From assembly GCA_943704425.1 (NCBI GenBank), contig CALSCP010001254.1, positions 8,780 through 35,799 on the forward strand: a stretch of DNA of 27,020 nt. Reading direction: 5' to 3'. This stretch comes from Ministeria vibrans ATCC 50519 (taxonomy: Eukaryota; Opisthokonta; Filasterea). Below are positions 1-12,253 of this stretch, piece by piece. The number at the start of each line of letters is the position of its first letter. Positions within the stretch are counted from its first letter, which is position 1. The notes beneath the pieces were generated by a model that had not been told where the DNA came from, ran no database searches, and saw only the letters and a list, made by a program, of their open reading frames with translations. The position numbers and the translations under genes were made by a program.

Positions 1-11
1 GGGGGGGGGGG
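1..11. repeat. Poly-G run at the window edge
   Basis: Eleven G in a row open the window. It lies in what should be an intron of the galactocerebrosidase gene. It may be a true homopolymer or a sequencing or assembly edge artefact. Confidence 0.6.
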
Positions 12-51
12 TTTAAAAATGCACGCGTGTGCAATACCAGTCAGTCAGTAC

Positions 52-580
52 CTTTCCAGTCTTCTTGGCATCATCGGACGAGTGGACGCCGGGGTAATGG
101 GCACCCACAGCTCCAATGGCGGCGTCCAGTTCCGGGTCTTTAAGCATGGCCGTAGCAACGTCCCAGCCACGATCGGCTGCGACAATCTGAGTGCTCGAAC
201 AGTTGTGTGTGTCCAACGTCTTGCGCAGTGTCTTGAGGTAGTTGGCGTCATAGGCACGCTCGTTCCAGCAGCCAACCCAGTCGATGTGGAGGTCGTACAC
301 GTCGCGCGCACCTTCGATCCATCTACATGCACAACAACATGAGATGAAAAGAGGAATCAGCCATGAAAGGAAAACATGAAAATTAAAGTGTCTTTGGGGT
401 GTGTGTGTATATGTTTGTGCACTCACTGCACTCAGAGCCGCTTACTTGAGAATGTAATTGGCGGGCAGAGTGGGGTCGGCATAGGGTGAGCCAGTTCCTT
501 TGCCAACCCAGCCGGGCCAAGCCCAGGGAAGGCCGTACAGGACGATGTCGGGGTTGCGCGCTTTCGCTTCCTACAAAGAT

Positions 581-644
<64 letters not shown>

Positions 645-1168
645 ACAACGTCAAGTTCATCACACCCCGCACCTGCATAAGCCACCATTCATAGCCACGC
701 TTGTAATTGAGATCATCTGCGCTGTGCATATGGCTCGATTCGCTTCCGTCTGGGTTGAGAGCGATGGATACAAAATAAACACTTTAGAGACCACACTCAA
801 CCCGCTTGGATCGCAGAGAAGCATGAGGGGGTACCGGTAGATTGAGCATCTCCTCCAATCTCGACCTACGAAAGGAAGGCGATGAAAAACGAACGAGAGA
901 AGATTTGGTGTTTCACCTTCAAAATGTTGAGACTGGCTGCGAAGTGAGGCTTAAAGAGGATGTCGAGGAGCAGGTCGCGCTGCTTCTTGGGGTAGGAGAC
1001 GAGCAGACGGGAGGTGGCGCCGCCGCCAGAGAGGCCGCCGATGCCCATGTACTGACGGCCGAGGGTCGCGCCGTCAATGCGGACGGCAGAGGACGAGCGG
1101 GCCGCCGATGCGCACGCCACCGTACACACTGCGGCCACAACGAGCGTTGCAGTCACAAAGTGCACCAT
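52..1168 (-). CDS. GALC: Galactocerebrosidase (GALC-like), 5' part, runs off the window
   Basis: Lysosomal glycoside hydrolase (GH59) that removes galactose from galactosylceramide. Exons on the minus strand are 1168-917, 865-835, 749-673, 570-446 and 322-52; phases agree at each junction and give 252 residues, ending at a donor (52/51), so the rest lies beyond the left edge. Residues 1 to about 22 form a signal peptide. The family blocks are clear: [77 protein letters not shown], and WNERAYDAN, whose Glu is the expected acid/base residue, then GAHYPGVHS. The start is the first ATG of the signal peptide. The third intron (571-672) is mostly a 62-nt homopolymer. Family identity is clear; function is inferred from homology. 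Confidence 0.93.
582..643. repeat. 62-nt poly-T (poly-A on the gene strand) inside a GALC intron
   Basis: An uninterrupted T run fills most of the 102-bp intron 571-672. On the transcribed strand it is poly-A and lies between the donor and an acceptor ending in TTTGTAG. Poly-Phe and poly-Lys frames here are artefacts. Confidence 0.95.
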
Positions 1169-1388
1169 TGTATATAATATTATTAAAGTATTAATAATTA
1201 TTATTCATTGTTGAACTTGAGTCGTTTGAGTGACTTGAAGTCAATGTATTATTATTGGTGGGCAGTGTCACATTTCATAATCATCACTAATCATATAATT
1301 ACATTAGAATATTCTTATTATGACTGTATAAGTATTCATGATAATTAGTTGTAAAGAAATTGAAGAGTCAAAAAAAAACTTTGACAAA
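1169..1388. other. Intergenic: GALC upstream region and UBAC2 3' flank
   Basis: AT-rich spacer between two minus-strand genes, so it must hold the GALC promoter and the UBAC2 3' end. The only feature I see is a perfect inverted repeat, TGACTTGAAGTCA, at 1231-1243. No gene or RNA was recognised. Confidence 0.6.
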
Positions 1389-2200
1389 TTACATTGAGAC
1401 CAACAGGTTCGTTGCGGCATTTACGTCGTTGTGGGTGCGGTGGAGAGCATCTATGACAGCAGCCTCGGCAAAACCCATGTCGACGAGAAGAGCAATGGCC
1501 TCGGGCGGAGGAGGCGGAGGGGGAGATGCGGGAGCGGTGGGTGGACGAGGGACGGGCTGGCCAAAGGCAAAGGCATTAGCGTGTCCATGCTGATGCTGCT
1601 GCTGTTGCTGCTGCTGCTGCTGTTGTTGTTGAAGGGAGACGGCTGAAGGGGTTGGGAAGAGACGTTTAAGGAGGGCAATGAGAAAGCGCGGGGCACGAAC
1701 GCGCTGCCAGCGCAAGGTGTTGTGCAGGTACAGAACGCCCGCGAGCGCACCAGTAGTTGCCTGGATGAGTGTCCCTGGCACACCCGTCACGATCATCTGA
1801 ACGTACAAAAAAAAAAAAAAGTGGGGCATTATATACAAGACACACCCTCAGAAATAATAACGAATATACGTCAACTCCTTACTTGGAAAGAGAGAACGTA
1901 GGTGAGCGTCTTGGAGCTGACTAGAGGCACGCCGGCAACGGTGAGAGAGGTGTGTGCACGCGGCACAATGCGGTGATAGACCACAACGGCAGCAATGAGA
2001 GCACCCAGTACGCCTGACGGGAGTCCAATGGCCGGCGAGCGTTCGCGGAAGACGGCGAGCAGAGCAAGGTCCAGCAGAGTGGTAAAGGTGATGGTGGAAC
2101 CGAAAAATGCCTAAGTAGAGAGCGAAGAAGACCATATGAGTGGGACGAAGAGAGACAGAGACAGAGACAGAGACAGAGAGAGACAGAGAGAGAGACAGAC

Positions 2201-2237
<37 letters not shown>

Positions 2238-2848
2238 CAGAGAGACAGAGAGACAGAGACAGAAACAGAGAGAGAGACAGAGAGAGAGAGACAGAGAGAC
2301 AGAGACAGAGAGAGACAGAGACAGAGACAGAGATAGAGAGACAGAGAGAGACAGACAGAGATAGAAAGACAGAGAGAGAGAGAGAGACAGAGAGAGACAG
2401 AGAGAGAGAGACAGAGAGAAACAAAGTGATAGAGAGAAACAAAGTGATAGAGAGAGACAGAACAAAGTGATAGAGACAAAAACGTACGAGGAACTTGGAC
2501 GAGCCAAAGAGACGCTCGATGATGCGCAGGTCGTACAGCACAATCATAGTGAGGACCATTTGCGAAAAGGACTGGAACACAAAGGGACGCGCAAGTACCA
2601 TGAGGGGCTACAAAGAGAAACACCAGATGAGAAGAGTGAGCATGGGTGCGGCAGGGATGCGGATACGCGGCTGCGTGCGCACCTGCTGGAGAAAGCCGTA
2701 GAATGTCATTCCCTGCAACGGGAGTCGACCCAACTCGGCGGCGATCGACACGTAGCGCAGGGCGACGGTGGTGAGCGCAGAGCCCAGCATAAATGCTTTG
2801 GTGACCGGAGTGTTTGCTGCGACACAGAGAAGCGGGGTGGTGGTGAGC

Positions 2849-2896
<48 letters not shown>

Positions 2897-2968
2897 AGTC
2901 GAGAGTCGAGTCGGGAGTCGAGTCGAGTCGAAGTTGCGTTGTCGCGTACCAAATCCAAAGGCAACCAT
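1389..2968 (-). CDS. UBAC2: UBAC2-like rhomboid pseudoprotease with C-terminal UBA domain
   Basis: ER membrane protein of the derlin/rhomboid class, linked in animals to ER-associated degradation and lipid-droplet control. Exons are 2968-2950, 2816-2683, 2607-2488, 2110-1883 and 1796-1389, giving 302 residues. The first exon codes only MVAFGF plus one base. The core aligns with human UBAC2 as I remember it: a first membrane segment in [18 protein letters not shown], then [16 protein letters not shown] (human YNFRIFERRYGSRKF), and [21 protein letters not shown]. No rhomboid GxSG/His pair is seen, as in UBAC2. A polyglutamine tract (CAG/CAA mix, near 1590-1632) and a proline run separate the membrane part from the UBA domain, whose core is [20 protein letters not shown]. 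Introns 1 and 3 are packed with GA/GACA microsatellites. Length is close to the human protein (about 344). Confidence 0.9.
2149..2470. repeat. GACA/GA microsatellite in UBAC2 intron 3
   Basis: Imperfect AGACAG/AGAGAG repeats fill most of intron 2111-2487. On the gene strand this is a TC-rich pyrimidine tract. The right end carries three copies of AACAAAGTGATAGAGA, a motif that recurs in other introns. Confidence 0.95.
2850..2935. repeat. GA microsatellite grading into GAGTCGAGTC repeats, UBAC2 intron 1
   Basis: A pure GA run (about 2851-2893) passes into a short cluster of GTCGA/GAGTC units (about 2893-2935). Both lie in intron 2817-2949 and give spurious Arg/Glu and Ser/Leu frames. Confidence 0.9.
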
Positions 2969-3248
2969 CCTAATCCCTGACTTGGCAAGAGCTGTAAGAG
3001 GTCACAAAGTGGTAGATACTTGACTTGATGAATGTACGAAGCAGAATATAAAAAATACTTAAAATTAAAATTATAGTATAAAAAATTATAATTATGAATA
3101 CCATTGTTGATCCACCAAAAATGATGCAAATTGAGTATTTCCCTTGAAAACTGGGAGTAGGAGTACATGTGATATAACTTGCTACTTGAGTGATGATTGA
3201 AAATGCGTTTTTTTTTCACTCACTGGTACAAAAAGAAAGAGAATCAAC
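2969..3248. other. Intergenic: UBAC2 upstream region and 3' flank of the EGF gene
   Basis: AT-rich spacer of 280 bp between two minus-strand genes. It must include the UBAC2 promoter. No further gene, RNA or clear motif is visible. Confidence 0.6.
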
Positions 3249-4394
3249 TTAGGGACAATTGCCCCAGTCAGGATGAAGTGTGGTGTTCCACTGGCTGGCC
3301 TCATTGCCAAAGAGCGGTGGTTCCGCTGTAATCAGACTAACACACCAGCCCGTGAGGTCCGCACTGAATTGGGATGCCTTATAGAACATGCCGTCCATTT
3401 CTAAGACGGCCGACACGTTCCAGTTGGGCAATTGCGTGCCCCCCGTCACAATGCCTGTCTCGCGAAACGCCTGTTTGAGACTCGTTACGCCCGTCAAATC
3501 GGGCATGTCCGTGGCAAAGATACGCAAAGACGTGGCACCATAAAAGTTCTGAGCGTCTAAGCCCAAATTGAGAGTGCCCCACTGGTGCACGGCGGTGAGA
3601 TTGGGCGCGTGCTCACCGTTGTTCAGCGAGATGCCGATGATGATGCCGCGCATAATGACCGTGTAACTGCCGGGACTCGTGTACGTGTGCGACATGGCGG
3701 TCGTGTTGTGGTGGTTCGTGATGAGGCTGGGCGTCGAGTCGTCGCCCCAAAACACAGTACATTTGTAGGTACCGGTGTTGGCCAGGGGCAATTTCAGCGT
3801 CACGGGCGCGGTGCTGAAGGTCCACTCGGTGATAAAGTCGCCAGGCTTCTCGCACTGCGGCCCCGTGTACTCGGGCGGGCAGGTACATGCAAAGTGGCCT
3901 GGCGACGCAGTGCAGTTTCCGCCGTTGAGACAAGGAAAGGAGGCGCACTCGAGAATGAGCGTCTCGCAAAGGGGCCCCGTGAACCCATAGGGACAGGTGC
4001 ATGTGTAGTCGATGATGGTGCTGAGGACGCACGTGCCGCCATTCTGGCAGGGCATGGACGAGCAGGCGGAGCAGTCGCAGTCGCTCAGCGACCGTTCCGC
4101 AGCCGCAATGCGTCGCTTGAGCGCATCTAGCGTTGCATTCACCGCCAGCTCGGACACGACCGCGCTGCCCTGGACCACCATATTGCCATACACGCTCACG
4201 TCCTTGTCCGGCGCCATCACCAGGTCTGAGTTCTCAACAAAGCTGAAAAGAAGGAAGACAAAAAAAACGAAAGAAATCAATTGCGGCTCACTCACGAAAA
4301 TGCGCGTTTCTATGGATGTGCTTCAAACGACGTACATGTTGATTTCCGCAGCGTGTACCAGGTACAAGAAGCAACAACAGATAAGCAATCGCAT
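3249..4394 (-). CDS. Secreted protein: two EGF domains, PKD-like region, DUF285/BspA-like repeats
   Basis: Two exons, 4394-4336 and 4242-3249 (intron 4243-4335, GTACGT...TTTTCAG), give 350 residues. Exon 1 codes the signal peptide MRLLICCCFLYLVHAA, so the longer in-frame start inside the intron is rejected. Residues 76-112 and 118-151 are EGF-like domains, each with six cysteines and the pattern NGGxC...CTCPxxxTGPxC. Residues 157-225 resemble a PKD-type beta domain (FWGDDST, then HTYTSPGSYTVIMRG). Residues 255-350 match the DUF285/BspA surface-repeat pattern (DLTGVTSLKQAF, LPNWNVSAVLEMDGMF, QFSADLTGWCVS) and end WGNCP. There is no transmembrane segment or GPI signal, so secretion is likely. 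The role is unknown; DUF285 repeats are common in bacterial and protist surface proteins. Confidence 0.85.
4243..4335 (-). other. Intron separating the signal-peptide exon from the EGF exon
   Basis: Phase-2 junction: exon 1 ends in AT and exon 2 begins with C, which restores Ile20. Without this intron the protein would start inside it and lose its signal peptide. Confidence 0.85.
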
Positions 4395-4500
4395 AGTGAT
4401 AAAGGTCGAAAATACACTCTTTGATTAATTGACTCTTTGTTTACTTTTGTGTTTTGAGTTTGAAGACTTTTCAGTATCGTTCTGAATTTATTCATTTCAT
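4395..4500. promoter_or_regulatory. 106-bp spacer: 3' end of the C45 gene and promoter of the EGF gene
   Basis: Both flanking genes are on the minus strand. TTTATT at 4487-4492 reads AATAAA on the gene strand, beginning 8 nt after the C45 stop codon, and is a plausible poly(A) signal. The EGF promoter must fit in what remains or overlap the C45 3' end. Confidence 0.5.
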
Positions 4501-7203
<2,703 letters not shown>

Positions 7204-7374
7204 TATGACGGGTGAATGTTATTAAAGTATTTAGATTAATAATTCAGAATTCAGAATGATAATAACGATTGGTGTATAAACTGTGAAACAAGGTTATTTG
7301 CAATCACAAACGAAAAGCGATAGTACAAACAACTCAAAACTGTGTATCCTGTGTAGTGTAAAAAGTCATAGCAA
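7204..7374. promoter_or_regulatory. 171-bp spacer: C45 promoter and AARSD1 3' flank
   Basis: AT-rich DNA between two minus-strand genes, directly upstream of the C45 start. No distinct motif is recognised. Confidence 0.4.
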
Positions 7375-8735
7375 TTATCCACTTCCTTCGCCAATCGAAA
7401 GATCCCTCAGCCTCGCGAGCGCCTCCATGCGCGCCGCCTCGGACAACAGCGAGGCCTTGCCCTGAAACCTCGTGCCGCGCACTCCACCTTTGGCCTGGAG
7501 CACCTCCTTGACAACGGTTGTGGCGGCGGCAACAAGAGCGGTGCTGCGTGAGTAGAACAGTACCGCACCGCCTCCGTCGGCAGTCAGCAGGAAGCCCGCA
7601 GTGTCACTCAGTGCGGGGAGTGCATCAAGGTGCGTCACGATGGCCGACAGGTACTCCACATCCCCGTCGTCTCTGTGGTGCGCCCCACACTCCCCGTGCG
7701 TCGTCGTGGCACCCAGTCCCGCCGCCACTCCCTCGGCCATCTCGCGCAACAGTCCCTTGATGTGCTTCGCGCTGCGTCCCGTGCTCTTCACGAGCGCCTC
7801 GCATCGCTCGGCAAACTCACTGGGCGCCGTGTGCAGCACGGATTTGGTCGCTCGCTGCACATCCATTGCGCTCGCAAGCAGCCGCACCACACGCAGTCCC
7901 ACGGCAAAGAACACGCGCGTGTTCTTTTTCACACGTTCCGTCGTCAAAAAGGACACACACTATATATAATTATATATAATAGATATAAATAAAACAATTA
8001 TATATATATCGCATCGTCATGCTTAACTAATGACTCACCTGAAGGTGTTTGAGAGACGAGACGTGTGTGCCGCAGCACATGTTGCGGTCGAGTTTGCCAA
8101 TCGAAACGACGCGCACAACATCCTCGCCGGGGGCCGTCTCAACGTCACTGCGAGCACGCACTCCGTCTACATCGTCACGTCCGTGCCACGACAGTGCCAC
8201 TGGAAGATCCTCCAGGATGGCTGCGTTGACACTTGCTTCGAGGGGCCGCAGCTGCTCGAGCGTGAGCTTGCCGTTGTCCAGCTCGACATACGTGGTACCT
8301 TCTCCGGCGCGTCCCAGATGCCACCCGGTCGTCTTCCAGCCAAAATCCCTGTCGGCAATAGCCGTAATGAGGTGCTGCCCACTGTGCTGCTGCATGTGGT
8401 CGAACCGGCGGTCCCAATCGACGCTCACCGTCACTGCACTGTTGACGTCGACCTTCTGCGCAACGCGATGCCGCACAACGCCATCCTCGCCCTTCTGCAC
8501 GTCCTTCACCGGCACATTGTTAATTTCACCGTGGTCAGGTGGCTGGCCGCCGCCTTCTGGGAAGAGGACTGTGGGAGAGAGAGGTGTCACAGGACCAGTA
8601 ACGTTGAGTGTTATTATATCTTATACTTGTGTCGTCAAGGACAACATCCCATTCGTCGCCTGCCGGCTCGCACGCCACTACACGCGCACTTTCTTGTTTC
8701 TTCAGGTAGCAGTTTCGTTGGCACAACAGCGACAT
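7375..8735 (-). CDS. AARSD1: Alanyl-tRNA editing protein (AARSD1 type)
   Basis: Free-standing deacylase that removes Ser (and Gly) wrongly joined to tRNA-Ala. Three exons, 8735-8627, 8568-8039 and 7959-7375, give 407 residues (human about 412). The metal site is complete: HSGQH at 98-102 and CCGTH at 201-205. Other family blocks are ILFPEGGGQP at 37-46, DWDRRFDHMQ before the His pair, and the C-terminal GTRFQGKASLLSEAARMEAL. Exon 1 starts MSLLCQRNCYL, like the human MAFWCQRDSY; an upstream TTG is not needed. The second intron is 79 bp of mostly TATA-type sequence, and its acceptor gives CVSFLTTERVKKNTRVFFAVG, matching the human VIKILGTEKGKKNRTNLIFLSG. Confidence 0.94.
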
Positions 8736-9019
8736 CGTCAAAAATAGTGAAAATTAGGAAAATAAATTAATAGAGAATCGAGAGCTGTACTCAATGTCAA
8801 AACAAGACAATATACAAAACAAAGAGCAGCACAATACCATTATTACTAATTACCATTTATTTACCAATGAAAATTGAAGAAGTTAGAAGAAGACATTTCC
8901 AATTTATAATGAAAATTGAACAACGTCATGAATTTTACAACTCAATTATTCCGACATAAGTCTCTTTGAGTCTTTACTCTTTACTCTTTTCACTTCGTTA
9001 CTTTTTTGTTTGACTTGTG
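8736..9019. promoter_or_regulatory. Divergent intergenic region, AARSD1 / saposin-domain gene
   Basis: 284 bp between two divergently transcribed starts, so it must carry both promoters. It is AT-rich. Positions 8771-8837 resemble a segment at 15481-15550 (see the repeat entries). Confidence 0.55.
8771..8837. repeat. Dispersed repeat, copy 1
   Basis: Shares with 15481-15550 the ordered blocks GAGA-TCGAG, TGTACT, and GACAATATACAAAA(A)CAAAG followed by AGCACAATA. Both copies read the same way on the plus strand. No coding capacity. Confidence 0.65.
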
Positions 9020-10764
9020 ATGCGCTGTGCTGGTTTTGCATTGGCCTTGCTGCTGGTGTGTTTCATGGCGGGCGGCGTGTTCGCACAAGGCGTCTCTGAA
9101 GCCACGATGGAACAAGCTGAACAGGCCCAGGTACAAGCCCCTTTTGGAACCCCGTTTGGCCCATCCATGGCCACGCGTGTACATATGGTTGCGTATTGTA
9201 GCCAGTGGTGTGGACGGTGGAGCGAGCGAGCGCGCCAAACTTGGTCTGACACGATGTGTTGTTGATGCGTTTGTTTTGGTAGCGCGCCCTTCACGACTCA
9301 GACAGCTACACGGCCGACGACACGTCGACGGCAGGCCTCTATTGCGACCAATGCGTGGCCATCTCCGCCCAGACCATCTACTCCAAGATGCGCTGTAAGA
9401 GGAAGAGAAGAACAACAACAATTAAAGCTGAAACCTTTTTATTTTGCTCTGACAGCAATTTCGTCGTATCAGGAAGAAGTCTCGAAAAAACAGGCGCTGA
9501 ACAACGGCGAAGCGCCTCCCGAGGACGAACGGCCCCAGTTCAATATGGAGGTGTGTTTTGTCGAGACATACTGAAACGTAGCATGCGACTTGCTGAGCCT
9601 TTCTCGTCCCTTTGCACCAGATGTCACGCAGTCTTGACAATGTGTGCCCGTCCGATGGCGTCAAGGAGCTCAACGAGGTGTCGCAGTTAGAGTGCGAGGC
9701 TTTTAAGACGCGTTTCTCCAATGCATTTGACGATTTCAGGTAGGACTCGAAAATTGAGACAGACGGAAGTGAAAAAGTTGTCTTTGCTCAGGTTCTTTAT
9801 GGGCACACTGTTTGCGGGCGCATTTACTGGTAAGACGGCGGACAACTCTGCGTTTGAGTATGCGGACACGGTGTGCCGGCGCAAATTGCGTTTGTGCGGG
9901 CCGTTCAGTGGGCGCCACGACCTGCGCGAGCCTCTGCAGTTTACAAGGGACTCGGACGACAAGACGCGCTCGATGGGGCCCATTGCGAGTGTGCCCGACG
10001 AGATTGATCCGTGCTCTGTGTGTGTGTCGCTCGCCGATGTAATTGACAGTCAACTGTCGATGTTGGCGCCGGGTGTTGGGGTGTCACCGGACCGCAGTGT
10101 GATTGGTGCGCTGCTGGACACGGTGTGTGACTCGGTGGGACGCTACTACCACCCGCAGGTGTGGGCGCGTGTTCGGTCGCTGTGCCAGTCGTCGCTTGTC
10201 GACGACTACCTTGATGAGCTCGAGTACATCTTCAGCCGCGACAACAGCGCGCTCGTCGACGTGGGGCGTTCGCCTGTGGCTGTGCTGCGCGTGCGCACCC
10301 ATGGCATGTGTGTCGACACCACCGACGTGTGCTCCGAGACCGACTTTGACGACCGTTTTTCCAAACTCATCAGCCGTGTCGTGAAGCCGTCCAAGAGTCG
10401 TCGTTTCCCCCAATTCCATTCACTCTTTGACGACGACCTCACCAAGTACGCGCCCAAAGAAGAGCCCCGTGCAGCCCCGCCGCCACCACCGCCACCACCG
10501 TCGCAACCGATTGCAGAGGAAATGGATGCAGAGACACAGAAGATCAAGCTGGAGGAGATCAAAGAGCAGCTGGAGCAGGCAGGACTCAATTTCAACCTGA
10601 AGGGTGCCAAGCTGGCGGGCCAGGCGCACGACGACGATGATGATGACGAGGAGGAGGAGGAAGAAGACGACGACGACGAAGACGAAGAGATTTACACTGA
10701 GAGTGAGTTCCATGGTGATGGTGGCGATGACGACGATGATGTGGCCGTCAAAGATGAGTTGTGA
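9020..10764 (+). CDS. ER-retained protein with two saposin-B-like domains and KDEL tail
   Basis: Five exons (9020-9130, 9283-9394, 9456-9550, 9621-9739, 9792-10764) give 469 residues in consistent phase. A signal peptide (ending about VFA, residue 23) and a C-terminal KDEL place it in the ER lumen. The first cysteine set is C58, C61, C115, C131, C174, C181; the second is C220, C223, C258, C277, C319, C326. Both follow the six-cysteine saposin-B order, with CxxC at the start and exactly six residues between the last two. Segments such as VIGALLDTVCDSV and DDYLDELEYIF fit saposin helices. After a proline run (about residues 374-382) comes a long Asp/Glu tract, as in calcium-buffering ER proteins. 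Canopy/MZB1-type chaperones are also saposin-like and ER-retained, so that family is an alternative. The molecular role is unknown. Confidence 0.82.
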
Positions 10765-10821
10765 AGTTGTTTTGTGTTGATAGTACTATGAATGAATAAA
10801 TTTATCAATAATTTTCTTTAA
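10765..10821 (+). promoter_or_regulatory. 57-bp spacer with AATAAA at 10795-10800
   Basis: The saposin-domain stop codon and the sideroflexin start are 57 bp apart on the same strand. AATAAA ends 21 nt before the next ATG, so cleavage of the first transcript would fall close to or inside the second gene's start. Confidence 0.6.
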
Positions 10822-12223
10822 ATGACTCACACTCTCCATCCCACTGGCCCCTATTATGACCAGTCGACGTATTTGGGACGGGTGCAGCACATGTCGGAGC
10901 TGTGCGATGCGAGGACGCTTCTCGTGTCAGACGCGCGCGTCCGCGAAGCCAAGGAGCTCCTCCTCAACCCACCCGAGACGCTTGACGTTGCGCAGGCCTT
11001 GGAAGCACACAGAATAACGCTGCCGGCGCTGCACCCAGACACGCTGGAGCCGATTGTGCGACCCTTTCGAATGAGCGCCTTTGTCGTGACCAACCTCATC
11101 CCGACCGTCGGCATGCTCTTGCCCAATATGGGCATGGCGGGTATCGTCGCCTGGCAAATCGTCAACCAGAGTGTCAATGTTGGATTCAACTTTGCCAATG
11201 CGAACAAGACGAACGAAATGCCCACCGAGAAGGCTGTTGGTAAGTCGGCGAGAAATTAGGGTATTGCCGCACACACGATTTTTTTTTTCTCGGATGACAT
11301 AATAATTATGTGATCTGTTGCCTATCGTCTCACGTGTTTGGCGCTCGGTCAACCTGTCTTTGCTTCTGATTGACGCTCTTGTAGCTTAGAAAGTGGTTTT
11401 GGGCTGTTTGTATTGTCGCTTTTTGTTTCGTTATTACTAATGCTTTTTTATTTTCTTATGTAGAAGCATACCTTAGTGCCGTGGCGGTATCCTGTACTGT
11501 CGCTGTTGGCTTGAACCACTGGGTGAAGAATACGACAAGATTCAGTGCGTCGGTGCGCGGAGGACGTAACAAACAAACACCATCATCGTTGAGCACAGCT
11601 GACCTGACTGACACGCGACGTAGTGCTCAAGCTAGTGCCTTTCCTTGCGGTGGTTGCAGCAGGCACGGCAAACATGCTGCTGATGCGACAGAACGAGATT
11701 CGGGACGGCATTGCGGTGTACGACGAAGACGACCATCACATTGGCGACTCTCGCGTCGCCGGAGCACAAGCCATCGCCATGGCACGACAATCATAATAAT
11801 TTTTGTGCATTAGAGAAGCACAACTCATCGCTTCACTCTTTTCATAGACAACGTTGGGTCGAGTGGCGGCGGCGGTGCCTGCGATGGTTGTGCCGCCGTT
11901 TATGGCGGCGGCACTCGCCCGTCGTCTGCCTGTGCTTGCCCCGACTCGCCCGTACATTGCCACGCTAGCCGCTTGTTTCGCCCTCTCTCAGCTCGTTGCC
12001 TTGCCTTTTGCCCTTGCCATCTTTCCACAAGTATACAGGGCAACAAAGACAGTGGCACCGTGTATGTGTGTGTGTGTGTGCGACTGACACTATTGTCTCT
12101 CCTGTTCTCTATTTTTTTTAGCGCGTGGCCGTTTCTGCACTTTCGCTTGAAGAGCGGTTTCATGAGGTGCGCAAACCCTCGGGGGAGTCCTGCGCCACTC
12201 TCTACTTCAATAAAGGATTGTAG
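10822..12223 (+). CDS. SFXN: Sideroflexin, mitochondrial amino-acid (serine) carrier
   Basis: Inner-membrane transporter; SFXN1 carries serine into mitochondria for one-carbon metabolism. Exons 10822-11239, 11464-11544, 11624-11781, 11848-12030 and 12122-12223 give 313 residues (family about 320). Family motifs are DQSTYLGRVQH near the N-terminus, HPDT at 71-74, WQIVNQSVNVGFN at 111-123, ANMLLMRQNEIRDGI, and the terminal LYFNKGL. Exon 3 can be joined in frame to exon 4 only through a GC-AG intron (11782-11847): every GT comes after an in-frame stop or would remove conserved residues. AATAAA at 12209-12214 is made by the Asn-Lys codons of the last motif, 6 nt before the stop codon. Confidence 0.92.
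11782..11847 (+). other. SFXN: Probable GC-AG intron in the sideroflexin gene
   Basis: Exon 3 ends ...QAIAM and the intron begins GCACGA and ends TTTTCATAG. Joining at phase 0 gives AIAM/TTLGRVAAAVPAM, in line with the family's QAI...SRI.MAAPGM region. The alternative reading hits TAA five codons past the ATG. Confidence 0.7.
12209..12214 (+). terminator. AATAAA poly(A) signal inside the sideroflexin coding end
   Basis: The hexamer is formed by codons of the conserved FNK residues. The next gene (mS38, minus strand) ends at 12254, leaving only 30 bp between the two stop codons. Confidence 0.4.
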
Positions 12224-12253
12224 TCTGTAATTTACATTTCGTTCCATTGCCAC

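Noticed and set aside
486-694. Frames with poly-Phe or poly-Lys
   Set aside because: Artefacts of the 62-nt homopolymer in a GALC intron.
1231-1243. Palindrome TGACTTGAAGTCA as a transcription factor site
   Set aside because: Perfect symmetry but only 13 bp, in AT-rich DNA, with no second copy seen; not enough to call a site.
1848-2968. Long minus-strand frames rich in Ser/Leu, and plus-strand Arg/Glu/Asp frames
   Set aside because: They are translations of the GACA/GA microsatellite in UBAC2 introns; only their ends overlap true UBAC2 exons.
3585-4130. 181-residue plus-strand frame opposite the EGF gene
   Set aside because: Shadow of the minus-strand EGF/DUF285 exon; composition is Arg/Val/Gly with no family motifs.
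4243-4295. Alternative EGF-protein start MSEPQLISFVFFVFLLFSFVE
   Set aside because: It looks like a signal peptide but lies within an intron with good splice sites; the spliced form gives a better signal peptide and keeps phase.
8030-8770. 246-residue plus-strand frame opposite AARSD1
   Set aside because: Shadow frame; the minus strand has the full AARSD1 metal-binding motifs.
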